From: Cerioporus squamosus | Taxonomy: Eukaryota; Basidiomycota; Agaricomycetes; Polyporales; Polyporaceae | Assembly: GCA_022592435.1 (NCBI GenBank) | Contig: JABYQS010000055.1 | Span: 1-64,000, forward strand | Reading direction: 5' to 3' | DNA length: 64,000 bases | Part shown: one piece after another, positions 33,073 to 46,243 of the stretch | Layout of the letters: each line of letters begins with the position of its first letter | Position numbering within the stretch: the stretch's first letter is position 1 | Translations under genes and position numbers: made by a program | Notes under the pieces: model-generated | Seen by the model: the letters and a program-made list of their open reading frames with translations, nothing else | Told to the model about the DNA's origin: nothing | Databases searched by the model: none

Positions 33073-35543
33073 TCACATCATCTCGACGTGCAAACGGAGC
33101 AGGATCATCTTCCTGCACACCGGGCAACTGCCGTTCTTGACCAACTCCTGCACGATGCACCTACGATCCCGCATGACAGGTCAGCGACGACACAACAGAA
33201 TCCCATCTAATCGTGAACGTACGTCGTGCAGAAGATATGGCCGCACGCGGTCGCCGTGGGCGCGACAGGCTCCATGTCGCACGCCCGGCAGTGCCAAGTG
33301 ACCTGGGCCGTCTTCGTCGGTGCGACCGCAGCTTGCTCCAGCGAGGCAACCTTCGGTTTCGGTGTCTCAGCGGCGGTTGGGACGGTCTCCTCCGTATCGG
33401 ACGAGGGCTCCGACGACGCAGAAACTGCGCAAACACCATTCAGAATGCATCCTGCGACTGGCAACTGCGGTAGCTGACCTGAAGCAACCGAAGGCTTGCG
33501 CGACGTGCTTGGACGTGATAGGCTCTTGGGAGGCTGTGCAGCGACACGCTGAGAAACGGGCCTGGGTGACAGGAGAGGCGAAGGCAGACGAGGCGTCGGC
33601 TGCCTGCTAAGGCTCGGTCGCACGGCAGGAGCAATGTTGCGGACCAGGCGTTCCGAGATGGAGGAGAAGGAGCGCGTACTGAGGATGGGCTTTGATATGG
33701 AGAGACGCACTCTGGCTGATCAAACCCTCCGCACGCCCGTATCCCGGCCCAGAGTCGGGGGCAGGCGCGTTCGTGGTCGCCGGAAGCGGGGATGATGGAA
33801 GATCAGCGATCGAGCTGCCGTTGCGAGATGAAGAGTACGAGATAGAAGAGTGTGCTGATTGCAAGGAGATGGTGGACTCGCTCTGCGGGTGCCGGGCCAT
33901 ACCACGCAGGCTGTGGAAGTGAGATTCGACAGAGCGCTTTGAAAAGAGGAGAATGTATCGACTTACTGCGCACAAGCGATCGACTGTTCAGACAGCGTCG
34001 GTGAGCGCCAAGCAGTGGCAGCTTCGTCAAGCACGCTTCCGTACCCTGTACAACGCAGTCTCGTTGAGCTGCAAGTGGCACCGAGCAGACATAGCAACTC
34101 ACCGATGGAAGATGCAGTCAGAACGGTGGGCTCCGAGACAGCACGTTGCACATGCGACGAAGCCTCGACAGTCTGATACGTCTGTACACATCTCAGTTTG
34201 GCATTTAGGCTTCACAGGAATAAACTTACATCGTCATCGGGCTCCGACCTGTCCGTCACCGCAGCGAGCGCCACACCGCTCACAATGCCGTTCAGCTTGG
34301 GACGTTGAACGAGGGGCGAGGACTGGGTGGTCTGAGAGGTAAACTGCGACTCCAGCGACGAAGGTTCGACCTATGTTGAGAGTCAGGATTGCTTCGATAA
34401 TGAAGTCTCAGATACATACCGTCTGCGTGTGAGACACGCTGCTGGTCACCGGCGACGGCATCCGTGGAGGAGGGGACGGCATTCTCGGCGGAGGGGACGG
34501 CATCCTCGGAGGGGGCGAGGGCATCCTCGGAGGGGGCGAGGGCATCCTCGCAGGGGGCGAGGGCATTCTCGGCGGCGGGCGAGGATGGTTAGTCTCCATA
34601 TGCTGTGGGCGCAGATGAGCCGCCATAAATCGGACAACACCGCATGCATACCTTGTCGCAACTCGAGTCATCAGCGAACCCGATACTCGCACAACGCACA
34701 GTGTGGGTGTGCGTACGACGCCAGATAATGGCCCTGTAGGTCATCCACGGAACGGAACTGCCTCTTGCACGTATTGCAACGTGAGTCCAGGTGCGCCTTG
34801 GAGAGGTGCTACATGGATGATGGTCAATGGTATGAGCGATGACAATGCAGAAGCGACTGGTACTAGTACTCACGTCGTCGATCTCGGCGTCATCAGCAAA
34901 ACCCTCCCTGCACACGAAACACGTCGGGTGGTTCGACGACGCCTGGAAGTGCTGCTTGCGATCCGCCGCAGTCTTGAACTCCCGTCCGCAAGGAACGCAC
35001 TTAATGGATGGATGCGCGACCGCAACATGCTATATGCACGTGCACGTCTGTGAGAACGTCCGTCCGTCCGAGCGCGCAACGTGTTGGCGGGCTCACCTCA
35101 TCCAGTCGAGTACGGTTCAAGAAAAACGCATTGCACTGGACACACTTCGGATGGATCTCCTGGTGCAACTTGAGCTGCGTCTGGTCGATAAAGGCTGACT
35201 CGCACTGGGGACACTTCGGGTGGATCGGGAAGTGGCGGTAGTGGAGACCAAGGGCCTCCGCGGACGAGAACCCTAGCCCGCACGGTGCGCACTTGTATGG
35301 TTTCGGCTGGTGCTGGCTAGTGTTGTGGTGATCGTAAGACCCTTTGTCGTTGAAGGTGATGGAGCAGAGTGTGCATTTGAACGCAACGACGGTGGAGGAT
35401 GTCTTGAGAATGCTAGAGGATGGAGCAGGCGGCTGTGCTACCCTCGGGGGAACGTATGGCATTGGATGGTTCTTGTCTTTGCAATGCTGGATGAGCGCAG
35501 CTTCGCTCTTCAGCGACTTCGAACAGGTGGTACAAAGAGGCAT
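33073..35543 (-). CDS. C2H2-like finger / RING protein, copy 4, with a frameshift
   Basis: Recognised exons: 35543-35097, 35029-34874, 34808-34652, 34602-34420, 34370-34230, 34181-33967, a segment starting at 33910, a RING exon ending at 33223, and 33160-33073. The start MPLCTTCSKSLKSEA gives a first finger, then FKCTLCSITF, YKCAPCGLGF, KCPQCESAF and KCVQCNAFF. Exons 2 and 3 each start with His and carry another finger pair (IKCVPCGREF/TCFVCREGF, SRCNTCKRQF). Exon 3 has one extra base near 34683-34688, breaking the frame before GFADDSS. Exon 4 encodes PRMPSPP repeats. The RING looks intact: WHCRACDMEP, CGHIFCTTCI, SCPVCR, tail ILLRLHVEMM. The frame change between about 33720 and 33600 is unresolved. 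Either a recent pseudogene or a sequence error. Confidence 0.65.
34457..34582. repeat. 21-bp coding tandem repeat, about six units
   Basis: Units such as GGCATCCTCGGAGGGGGCGA start at 34457, 34478, 34499, 34520, 34541 and 34562. On the minus strand each encodes seven residues of the type PPPRMPS within C2H2/RING copy 4. Two central units are identical. Confidence 0.85.
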
Positions 35544-35905
35544 TGCAGCGTGGGACGGCGAGTATAGCGATGCTACGGAGGATGGGCAAGCCAGCCAAGA
35601 CGCTGCGAGAAGTTATAGAGTCATGCCATAAGCCTCGCGACGGCCTTGAGGTAATGCAGGTTGGAACAACCTGGCCTCCGCCTGGTAGAACGGGTCAACT
35701 GTCACCTCGAGTACTGTCGTTGTCGGCGAGGCCGAGACACTCCCTTGCATGCTAGTGAACGATATGGATATACTGCCAGGAAGAAGGTGAGCGATAACCC
35801 ATTGCAGAACGGCGAAGAACCATCGTGAGTAGCGCATGCATATCATGCCCGTCCCTCGTTTCAATGAGAACTCAGGGGTGTTACCTATAATACACTTCGA
35901 ACTGC
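35544..35905. other. Short intergenic region
   Basis: Promoter of copy 4 and 3' flank of the DUF4336 gene; nothing else seen. Confidence 0.5.
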
Positions 35906-37184
35906 TCAATCCAGGTACCACTTGTACGCTTCCATCCACGCCTTCTTCCCGTCCTTCTCAATCACGTCCTACATGCGAGTTAGTGGGAAAAGGACAGACT
36001 GTCCGTGGGCTTATAACGCACCCCATGGCATGGGATGATGCGCTCGAAATCCCAACCTGCGACTTTCTTCACGTCGCGCTTCATCGCCCTGGGTGTATGC
36101 GTCAGAAAGCTGTCGGCAGCGTATGGCACCTCGAAACGCACTCCTTGTCCACTCCGAGCGACCAGGCAAATCTCTTGTGAGCCCACGAGTATGGGTTGAG
36201 ATATCCGGCGAATGGAACTTTGGCAGACGAGCCTGTCTTGGAGTACTGCAGGAATAACTCAATCTCGCTATCAGCGCGAATGCATCTCGCAAAGTCATCA
36301 TACCTGCTCTGTAGCAGGCAGATTGAACAGTAGGTCGGCTTGTATCATCGTCTTCGACGCGGGATGGAAGAACGCCACGTCCTTGTTCTTGAAGCCAGAA
36401 AAGTAGCTGCTTAGGGTCAGGAACCCGAGAAGTACCTCGACCGCGTATGGCGTACCAGTGTTGAATCTGCACATGAGTTCGTTATATGTGTTGTGTTGGA
36501 CATGGCAGCATAGGTACTCACGTCGTCCTCAAAGCCGTATTTCGTGTTCGGAGGGTCAGCGCCCCATGCTGCACATCGTCAGTCCTTCTGGTCCGTCAAG
36601 AACAGACGGAAGCGATACGTACCGCCGTCGACCTTCAGACCCTCCTTGGCCTTCTTTGTCGCCGCCTCGTCCACGGCAATAAGCTTTGCATCCGGATACT
36701 GCTTCTTGTAATCCCCTAACGAACCGAGAGCGCAGGTTTATGCGTGCACCCAACCAGCAAAGTGCGTGGGACATACCGAGGAAAAGATGATGGACAGCGT
36801 CGGCACCGATGATCCACCTAACAGACCGTCTCACTGACCAAGCCCACACACACTGCAATCTGTAACTCACTTTACGGGCCCCATCTCTCCCAGCTTCGCC
36901 TTCGTTGCCTCATCCAGCGGGGTGGACGCTAAGACCCAGACGTCGCCGTTGCTGAGTTTGACTGCCGTCGAACGACCGCCGACCGGGAAGAGGTTGAACC
37001 GGGAGAAGGGGCTGGAAAGCGCGTTGCTGCGAGGTTCAGGAGGTCGATGTATGCGCGTACTTACCAGGAGAAGGTCCAGACATCCTTCGCGACCTGCAAG
37101 AGGTTACTGACCGAACTTCGAATTCTGCTCGTATGCGCTGACAGCTACCTCGCGTATTGCGCATTTCGCGCTGCTGGTGGCCAT
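35906..37184 (-). CDS. DUF4336 protein, metallo-beta-lactamase-like
   Basis: Eleven exons close in frame to 244 residues: 37184-37149, 37093-37065, 37011-36871, 36817-36777, 36715-36623, 36568-36522, 36466-36456, 36406-36304, 36245-36142, 36088-36022 and 35968-35906. The protein starts MATSSAKCAIREVAKDVWTF and continues FNLFPVGGRSTAVKL, KWIIGADAVHHLFLGDY, QADLLFNLPATEQ and FERIIPCHGDVIEKDGKKAW. These fit the fungal DUF4336 family, thought to have a metallo-beta-lactamase-like fold (GADAVHH and PCHGD would be the metal-site regions). The reaction is unknown. Exon 7 is only 11 nt. It is divergent from the adenylosuccinate synthetase gene across 376 bases. Confidence 0.75.
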
Positions 37185-37560
37185 GCTTGTTGTTGAAGAG
37201 TGCTGAGCTGGTAGAGTAGTTGGGAATGGGGAAGACAGAGCTAGTCTGGGGCTTCTTCCATTAATATGTGTTGGGACAGCAGCGTCATGGAGATTGTGAG
37301 AGTCCGAAGCGGTCTCGCATCGACGATGATGACGTCCCTCGAACTCCGGCGGATCACTGCCTCGCTCATGCCCTTGTCGTTTGGCGCCCGCGCGGGTCGA
37401 ATTTCCAGAGATTCTCCGCTTGTCTTCCTTGGCCGGAAACTCGCCTCCCCCCATCCTACGAGCTAGGATTGAACACGCGCCACTGGGTGTTCAATCCGCC
37501 TTGTTGTGCAAGCACGAGAAATAAAGCGTAATTGGCAAGCCAACTAGAGGGGCAGGCAAC
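37185..37560. promoter_or_regulatory. Bidirectional promoter region, DUF4336 gene and ADE12
   Basis: 376 bases between divergent start codons. No motif I can name with confidence. Confidence 0.5.
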
Positions 37561-39542
<1,982 letters not shown>

Positions 39543-39844
39543 AGTACAATGTAGTCTAGAGCCTGTTGTAACCTACAAGAACGCGTACACGACGATTCGA
39601 ATCGGCAGGGGACCAGGGGCAGCAACTTGAACCGCGCTTGGCAGAATTCCCACGCCACGGGGTGTGGTGGGGCGCAGTCGGATGATACATAAGTATATTT
39701 GGCAACTCTTCAGGATCGCGTTACAAGGTCTACTAGACGTGTATACCGTAGTACCCTCGAACATTACTACCGCGGTATAAGATAGGAAACAGGATCACAC
39801 CAGCGAAGAATGGACCACAGACAGAGACAGTCGTCTGGGAAACG

Positions 39845-40410
39845 TCAACACGGCTGAGGGACAGCACGGGGAAGCGGGTACACGGCACGTCCTTCAGGCG
39901 TTACCAGCTCGACCGCGACATCGCCCATAGGCAGGTTTAGTGCCCAACCCGCAGGCAGGAATGCATTCAGCGCTCGCAAGAGAGTAGGCGAACCGGAGCA
40001 GAGGAGCATGAGTCGGATGATGGTGTCTTTCAAGTCAAGGCTGACGAGTCTCAATCAGTCTGCTGCCACTGGCACGCGTGTCCCAGGAAGCCACTCACAG
40101 GTTCGCCTCGTACAACTTCAGTGCATGGAAAAACTCGTTGTAGGCAGCAGGATTTTTTGCGAACTCTTCCCGGGTAAGGTCGATGAATGCGAGAGCTTCT
40201 TGACGCGCCGTGGGGGGAATACCGCCGAGAGCTCTGAAGCAAGCATTAGCATCACCGATACCATACCCTAGCATGCTGCGGGCAGCGGCATTGCATACCT
40301 GCGATAGTTTGTTCTCGGGCGTGGTACGGGCTGAGGCCGTGGGTGGGGTAATGGGCCATTCGAGCCTGGTTGACCACAGTGGCGAGTCTCTGGATATCAA
40401 AAGCTTCCAT
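39845..40410 (-). CDS. PAH (Sin3-type paired amphipathic helix) domain protein A
   Basis: The likely start is 40410 (MEAFDIQRLATVVNQARMAH). The PAH domain is clear: EALAFIDLTREEFAKNPAAY, NEFFHALKLYEANL, then (exon 40040-39845) LDLKDTIIRLMLLCSGSP and LNAFLPAGWAL. In Sin3 such helices bind short transcription-factor peptides; a stand-alone PAH protein may act as an adaptor. The first intron is ambiguous. A 66-nt intron with a good CTAAT branch site breaks the frame, while a 31-nt intron (40298-40268) keeps it and gives 158 residues. The gene may therefore be mutated. A second PAH gene lies on the other side of CIA1. Confidence 0.6.
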
Positions 40411-40715
40411 CTCAGAAGGCGAAGGTTCGTTCGTGTACAGATCTGGAGAGCGAAGTGCGAGGGATGGAACGATGTGACTGACACGACATTGCTCAGCGGT
40501 ATATGTATGGCGTCCCGCTTTGGCGGGAGACGGAATGGACCGTGGCTTGGAAACGCCTTGACGGGAGTATGCAGCACAAGGGTGGTCAACAAGCGATAGA
40601 CGCTTTGGCCGGTCTAGGCCAAGACAAGGCGGTGCGGCATTTATACGTTCATACAGCTTCCGAATTCGGCGATACTTCTGACAACATCTCCCCGTCCGCT
40701 ATGGTCGCGGCGGTC

Positions 40716-42038
40716 CTACGAGGGTGCCACCCTCCAGACCTTCACAGCGCCATCATCCCCGGCAGTGGCAAACAGGTCCTCGTAGCCCTTTCGGGGACAC
40801 CATACGACACTGTTCACATCATGGACGCCATGTGCCTGGGAGACTTTCGCAATGACTCTATGCGTCAATGCCTTTCTGCTTGGGTCTTTCGCGCTTGGGC
40901 CCACCTGCACAAGCAGTTAGCGAGTGGCCGTACAATGGTCAAGTTGGGCCACTCACCCCCAGTTCCCACACGTTGATAACTCCATCGCCTCCGGTGCTCG
41001 CAAGCCAGCCCAAGCTGCCCGAGTCGCCCGAGTCGAGAGGCTTGCCAACGCCCCAGCTGATAGAGTACACGCTCCGCTCGTGGCCCTCGAGCACGTCGAC
41101 GTACTCCCACTTGTGCTCCTGCACGCGCTCCCATATCCTAATCGTGGTGTCGTCAGACGCGGAGGCCAGGAATTGGCCGTCGGGGGAGAACGCGAGCGAC
41201 CAGACGGTTGAACTGTGTCCTGACAGCGTCTGGAAACAGAACCAATCCTCCTGGGGGTCGTCGATGTAGAGTTTTATCGTGTCATCGTAGGATGCAGATG
41301 CAAGGATCTGCGCTGGGTGTCGGGTTGAGCGATGGCGGCTTCGAGTGGAAAGGGAGCGGGACTGACCTCCTCGGTGGGATGCCACGCGACGCACTTGACG
41401 TCTTGCGTGTGCTCCATGAGGACGCCCATGCACTCGAAGTCATGGTCCGGGTGCACTGAGCGAAGGTTGGGACGGCGGTCATCTCCAGCGAATAAACGTC
41501 AGAGAACATGAGCACGCACCTTCCCACACCCACACCGTCTTGTCTCGACTGCAGCTCGCGAGCAGGTTCCCGGACGCCGAGTACGCCACGCTCTTGCACT
41601 CCGTCTCGTGCCCCTCCAGCAGGCTCATGCACTCCCACTCGGCAGCCGGGTTGAACGCGCCCTCCTCCCCTTCCCCATCCTCCTCCTGCGCCCACACGCC
41701 GATGTTCGAGTCGAAGGAGGCCGTCGCAAGTGTCTTCCCAGACGGGGACCATGCTACTGCGCGGACGGTCTTCGCGTGCCCCGTCGGGATCGTCGAGATG
41801 TGCGAGAATTTGGGGTCGGATGCATCGGGGTCGGCGGATCTGCTGTAGGCATACAGCCTCACGTTCTTGTCCGCGGAACAGGAGGCGAGGAGGGGTCGCG
41901 TAGGGTTCCATGCGACGTGCCATGCGCGATCTTCATGTCCTGCGACGGCGTCTTAGCATATCGTCCCGCACGCAATGTGACTGACTGACCCTCTAGTGTT
42001 GCAACTTCGCGTATCGTTGCAGGCAGGTCCTGATCCAT
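40716..42038 (-). CDS. CIA1: Cytosolic iron-sulfur assembly WD40 protein Cia1/CIAO1
   Basis: Exons 42038-41990, 41939-41520, 41455-41367, 41307-40957 and 40904-40716 give 365 residues. It begins MDQDLPATIREVATLEGHED and forms a seven-bladed propeller: RAWHVAWNPTRPLLASCSAD, VRAVAWSPSGKTLATASFDS, CKSVAYSASGNLLASCSRDK, VKCVAWHPTEE, WSLAFSPDGQFLASASDDTT, a blade with SVYSISWGVG, and VNSVVWCPRKGYEDLFATAG. The order and the last blade (GDDGAVKVWRV) match Cia1, the targeting subunit that delivers Fe-S clusters to cytosolic and nuclear apoproteins. It links in theme, though not in position, to the iron uptake genes at 22.7-27.4 kb. Confidence 0.92.
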
Positions 42039-42507
42039 GGCGGTAGTAGAAGACAGGGATGACTCGAAGATAGCGATGGAGGACGGTGTGCGCGAGAGAT
42101 CCCGCGAGTCGAAAGATCTACGCGAGATCGGGCGAGGATCTCTGTTATGTCATCACTTTCCCAACTAGGTACGAGATACTGAACGCCTGCTTGCGCACCA
42201 GCATCCGTCCGACATCTCCTTGCTTGACTAAACGATGCAGGTCATGAGTTCGCGCCTGGATAATTTCGACCACCCGTCTGGATGGCTGTATGTGATGCAG
42301 CTGATTGGACTGCGTATCTCGGGAGTGAATAGCCCATTGTGCACATGAATCACCTTTCGTACAGTTGCCACTCGGAAGATGCAAGGCACTAAGCTCTTTC
42401 TCTGTGCTGTTGCTATGCTAGCGTACATAAAGTCTCCTGACTGAGTGCCCAGTGCTCGCACTCTCACTCGCACCCTGACCAACGTACGCGCCGCCAGAAA
42501 TACGACG
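42039..42507. promoter_or_regulatory. Divergent promoter region of CIA1 and PAH gene B
   Basis: 469 bases between the two starts; no named motif seen. Confidence 0.45.
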
Positions 42508-43144
42508 ATGTCCGGTCAAAGCCCCGTCACGCCACCACGGGACCGTGGCATGGCCATCACCGAGCACGATCCTGAGACGACTCCGACACGACACAGGACA
42601 CGCGAGGACACCTGGCCGCCACCGCTTTCTCCGCGCACATTTTCCAGGAAGAAGTCGTGGGAAGAGGACTCGGTCACCTCCCTCGCAGATCCTCGCGACT
42701 TCCGGTCGCTCGCCTATGGAGACATCTGGAGGGGCGACTTTGTGCAGAGCTCGCGGGACGCCTTCGCGGACTTCAGCAACAACCTCAAGATGGAGTTCTG
42801 GCCGCTGAAGGCGCAGAGCTATCACCGGATGACCAGGGCTCTCAGCAAAAAGGACCGCAACGGGTGGTGAGTTGGACGCTTCCGCCTGTAGGGATGTACA
42901 ATGGTAGCTCACTGGCGTTCATGGCTTCGACAGGTCGGACCTGGCTGCCATTATCCAGGAGGCATCCATGCTCTTCGCTGGTCATCCGGACCTCGCGTTG
43001 AGCCTGAATCATTGTCTCCCGCCCGGCTACTCTTTGGAGGCCGCGGAGGACTATGTATCGGTCATCACCCCGACCAGTGCGTGGAGGCAGTATCCCGACG
43101 GTCGGCGGGAGGAGTACGCGGTCATCCCTTCATCGTCGCGTTAA
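42508..43144 (+). CDS. PAH (Sin3-type) domain protein B
   Basis: Exons 42508-42866 and 42934-43144 give 189 residues from MSGQSPVTPPRDRG; an in-frame upstream start at 42445 is possible but lies in a less conserved-looking stretch. The first 60 residues are polar and disordered. The domain reads DAFADFSNNLKMEFWPLKAQ, SYHRMTRALSKKD, then DLAAIIQEASMLFAGHPDLA and LNHCLPPGYSLEAA, which is the PAH pattern (helix, FLPPGY-type loop). It likely binds an amphipathic peptide. It is related in domain type to the gene at 39845-40410, with CIA1 between them. Confidence 0.75.
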
Positions 43145-43310
43145 GGGATTGCTGTTAGTTTACCTATCTTGTAATAATGTCGGGTCGTCTGGTTTCGGTC
43201 CTGGTCTGTACCTGGTGAATAGTGCCAGTATATGATACAATCGATGTAATAAGATGCGCGGATTACAGATGATACATTGATCTTGTCCGATGACGAAGTT
43301 GGGAATATTC

Positions 43311-45878
43311 CTACTTCTTGCAGTCAGTTTTATGCTCGGACCAGTGTTTCTTCTGGCACTGCCCGTCGCAATACCTACGGATATCGTCAGCACAGCTCGC
43401 TCTAGTGTGGACCGTCCTGAGCACGTACCTCGTCTTCCCGCACCCACCGCACTTCCGAAGGACAGCACTCGGGTTCCCGCACCACGAACACCTGTACAGC
43501 GCGACATTGTTCGTGCTGATCTTCGGATGGCTGCACATGTGCGGCCTCTCGTCCTCGCCCTCCTCCAGCTTCATATTCTCGAGCCACGCCGCCAAGTCGT
43601 CGTCCGCCTGCGTCGAGGAGATCGGCTTCTGTTTGTCCGCCCGCGCGTCGAGCTCGTCAAAGTGCTTGATGAAGTCGCCCCACTCTTTGACGCCCTTCGA
43701 GTAGAGGTCGAGAACTATCTCGCGGGCGAGCCGCATTTGCGTCTTCTTGATAGTGAAATTGAGCATGTTCATGAACTGGGTGGAGGTCTGCAGCTTGCGT
43801 CTCGCAGGCTGTATTCGTGCACGGTCAGTCACTACCGTCCGCCATCAGTGTAGAGAAGACGTACCGCGAGCTCTCGGAGGTCCTCATTGAGCTCCGGGCC
43901 CCTGATTGCGATGGTGAGGATGATGTACCAGTTGAGGATCGTCTGCATGTGCCTGTTATCCGGAGGAGCCTCAGCGGTGAACGTCTTCGCATCCTCCCAA
44001 GCCGACATCAAGAACGCAACGCCCTCCGCATACCGGGTGTCGTCCTGCTTCGCGTCCTGCAGCACGCTCACCCCGAGGTCGCCCGCGTGCTCGACCGCGC
44101 GCCACAGCATGTAGTTGCGCACGAACGGCGTGATGTTCTTGCACTTGAGCCCCTTCTTGACCGCCCGCAAGCCCTGCTCGTGGTCCGCGCCCATGCTGAT
44201 GGCGTAGTACGCGTACGCAAGGTCCGGGTTGCGCTCGACGGCGCGCTGCCCGTGCGCGATCGCGTCGGGGATGCGCGAGCGGATGATGTAGAACTTGAGG
44301 TCGAGCACGTCCGCGTCGTCGAGGTCCGACGGCTTGCCCTGAGCGCGGAGCGCCTTGGCGCAGTGGGGGAGCGAGTCCGTCCACATCGTAAATGGCAACC
44401 CTAGGTCAAGCGTCTCGCGTCTTCCGCCGGGGCCGTCTGTCTGGAACATGCCCTCGGCGATAGAGAACTCGGTTCGTTGGATCAGCATCGCGAGCGTCCG
44501 ACCAAGGGCGTACAGATCGTGGTCCTGAGCGCAACGCATCATGGCACGCTGGTAGTCCCCGGCGCTCTTGAGCGTCAGGACGGTGTCGCACCTATCGAAA
44601 CCGTAGTCCAGCATGATGTCTTGCAGGTTTTCCGGGAACCCTCGCTGCACGGCACTGATCAGCCTCTGCGGGTCGAAGTTCTGCCTGTCCGGCTCGGACT
44701 CGTTCGCGGTTAGACGGATGAGACCTCCAAGAGCCGTGCACCGTGCGCCGAGGTTTGCGCTGCGCAGGCACGCCACCAGCAGAGGGAGCATCCCGGGCGT
44801 AGCCTTGCAATCTTGAGGACAGTGACGAGTAGCGCTCGTGAGCAGTCCGAAGGCGTGGTCTATCATGTAGTGAGAAGCCATAGGCTTCCTTATGCCCTCC
44901 ACAGTCGTCTTGAGCACGGTGCGCACCTGGATCTCTTTGACGAGGCCTGCGTCCGGGGGATCCTCGACAGAAAGCACAGCGCTCGTCGCGTGCGCCATCG
45001 TCACCGTAGCCAGCTCGAGGACCTTCGCATCCTCGGGGTGCGCCTGGATGAGACGGACAAGCACAGGGTTCTTCCGCGCGATCTCCCGTCGTGCGACCGT
45101 ACCGCCGTGGTGGGTGACGACCGTCAACGCGTTCAGTGCCATGTGACGCGTCGAGTCGTACTCGAGCAGTGGCATGACCTTGGAGAGGAGTCCTGGACGC
45201 TTGTCAGAGCTGGGTCAGGGGAGCGGCCCTTGGTCGGATGCACCTTCGTGGAACAGCTTGTCTCTCAGGATGGCATCCGCACACATCTTCGCCCATACGC
45301 CGACGATTCCGCCCATGAGCTTCTCGTTGCCTCTCCGCTGAGCGCCAACATACGCCGAGTCGAGCTTTTTGTAGATGTCGCTGAAGTGCGCATGGACTTT
45401 CTTCAACCCACTGCGGGTGGTCAGGTCTGTGTAAAAGACGAGTCCATGTCAGATTGTGTGAACTCATCGAGCGAGATTCATCATAGTTCGTGGAGCTAGG
45501 ATTAGTTTCTTCAAACAGATCAAGGACCCTTGCGAGCGACTAGACGCAGCGCCTTCTGGGACCGACGTCAAGTCTGCGCGCCGAAGATACGACCCGTTCT
45601 TCTCCAAGAAATTAAGAGCGCCATGGTTTCAGCAGATCCATCAACCCAAGTCGGGCGAGCGCTGCACATCTGAACGTAAAGCACTCACCCGGCAGATTAA
45701 AGTATGTGCACAGGTAGTCCAAAATAACTGCCCATGTTGCGCCGTTGTCAATGTCCGCGAAGAACCCCTCCGGAATAGTGTAGGCAGGCATGGAAGTGTG
45801 AGCAGAACCGTGACCAGACCCGGACGAGCTGCTGGCCTTCGGTCGATTTTGCCTTCCTCTGCCCCGGGGTCCTGGCAT
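43311..45878 (-). CDS. MYND zinc-finger protein, copy A
   Basis: Exons 45878-45689, 45426-45244, 45192-43865, 43808-43429 and 43374-43311 give 714 residues in frame. The start is MPGPRGRGRQNRPK. The N-terminal helical region includes LPDLTTRSGLKKVH, MGGIVGVWAKMCADAILRDK and MPLLEYDSTRHMALNALTVV, giving an armadillo/TPR-like feel. The C-terminal MYND finger is YRCSWCGNPSAVLRKCGGCG, then RYCDGQCQKKHW and SEHKTDC. In fungi, MYND fingers bind proline-rich partners; the specific role is unknown. The first intron is 262 nt. The gene at 59804-62182 is a clear paralogue with the same order of parts. Confidence 0.85.
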
Positions 45879-46243
45879 GCTGAGGAGTTCTCCCTCAAGT
45901 ATACGAGCGTGGTGTAGGAGTGAAGAGACAGAACTCGGAGAGTACTCTGAGTAGGATGGAGAGCCAGCGCGTCGATGGACTTTGCAGCCTAAGGTCGCGA
46001 CGCGTGCATAGATCGATGGTTGATCCCGATCAGGCAGTTTCTTATCTTATCTTCCCCGGAAAGCTGACACGGCTTTGCGGATTAACCTTGCTGTTTTCCA
46101 CCGATCTCACAAGTCACCAAGATGCGAGTCATCTCGTTCTGCACAGTCATTTTGCCCTGCTCGACTTCGTACGACAAAGCGCGAAGACAGCTCTCTTGAC
46201 ATCAACTACTTACTTAGCCTCTCAGTTTCCGTCCGATCCGACG
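45879..46243. promoter_or_regulatory. Divergent promoter region, MYND gene A and HIS5
   Basis: 365 bases between start codons; no motif named. Confidence 0.45.

Noticed and set aside
45500..45605. Possible extra exon in the first intron of MYND gene A (KNGSYLRRADLTSV)
   Set aside because: Joining 45689 directly to 45426 gives the conserved LPDLTTRSGL; adding this piece breaks the frame.
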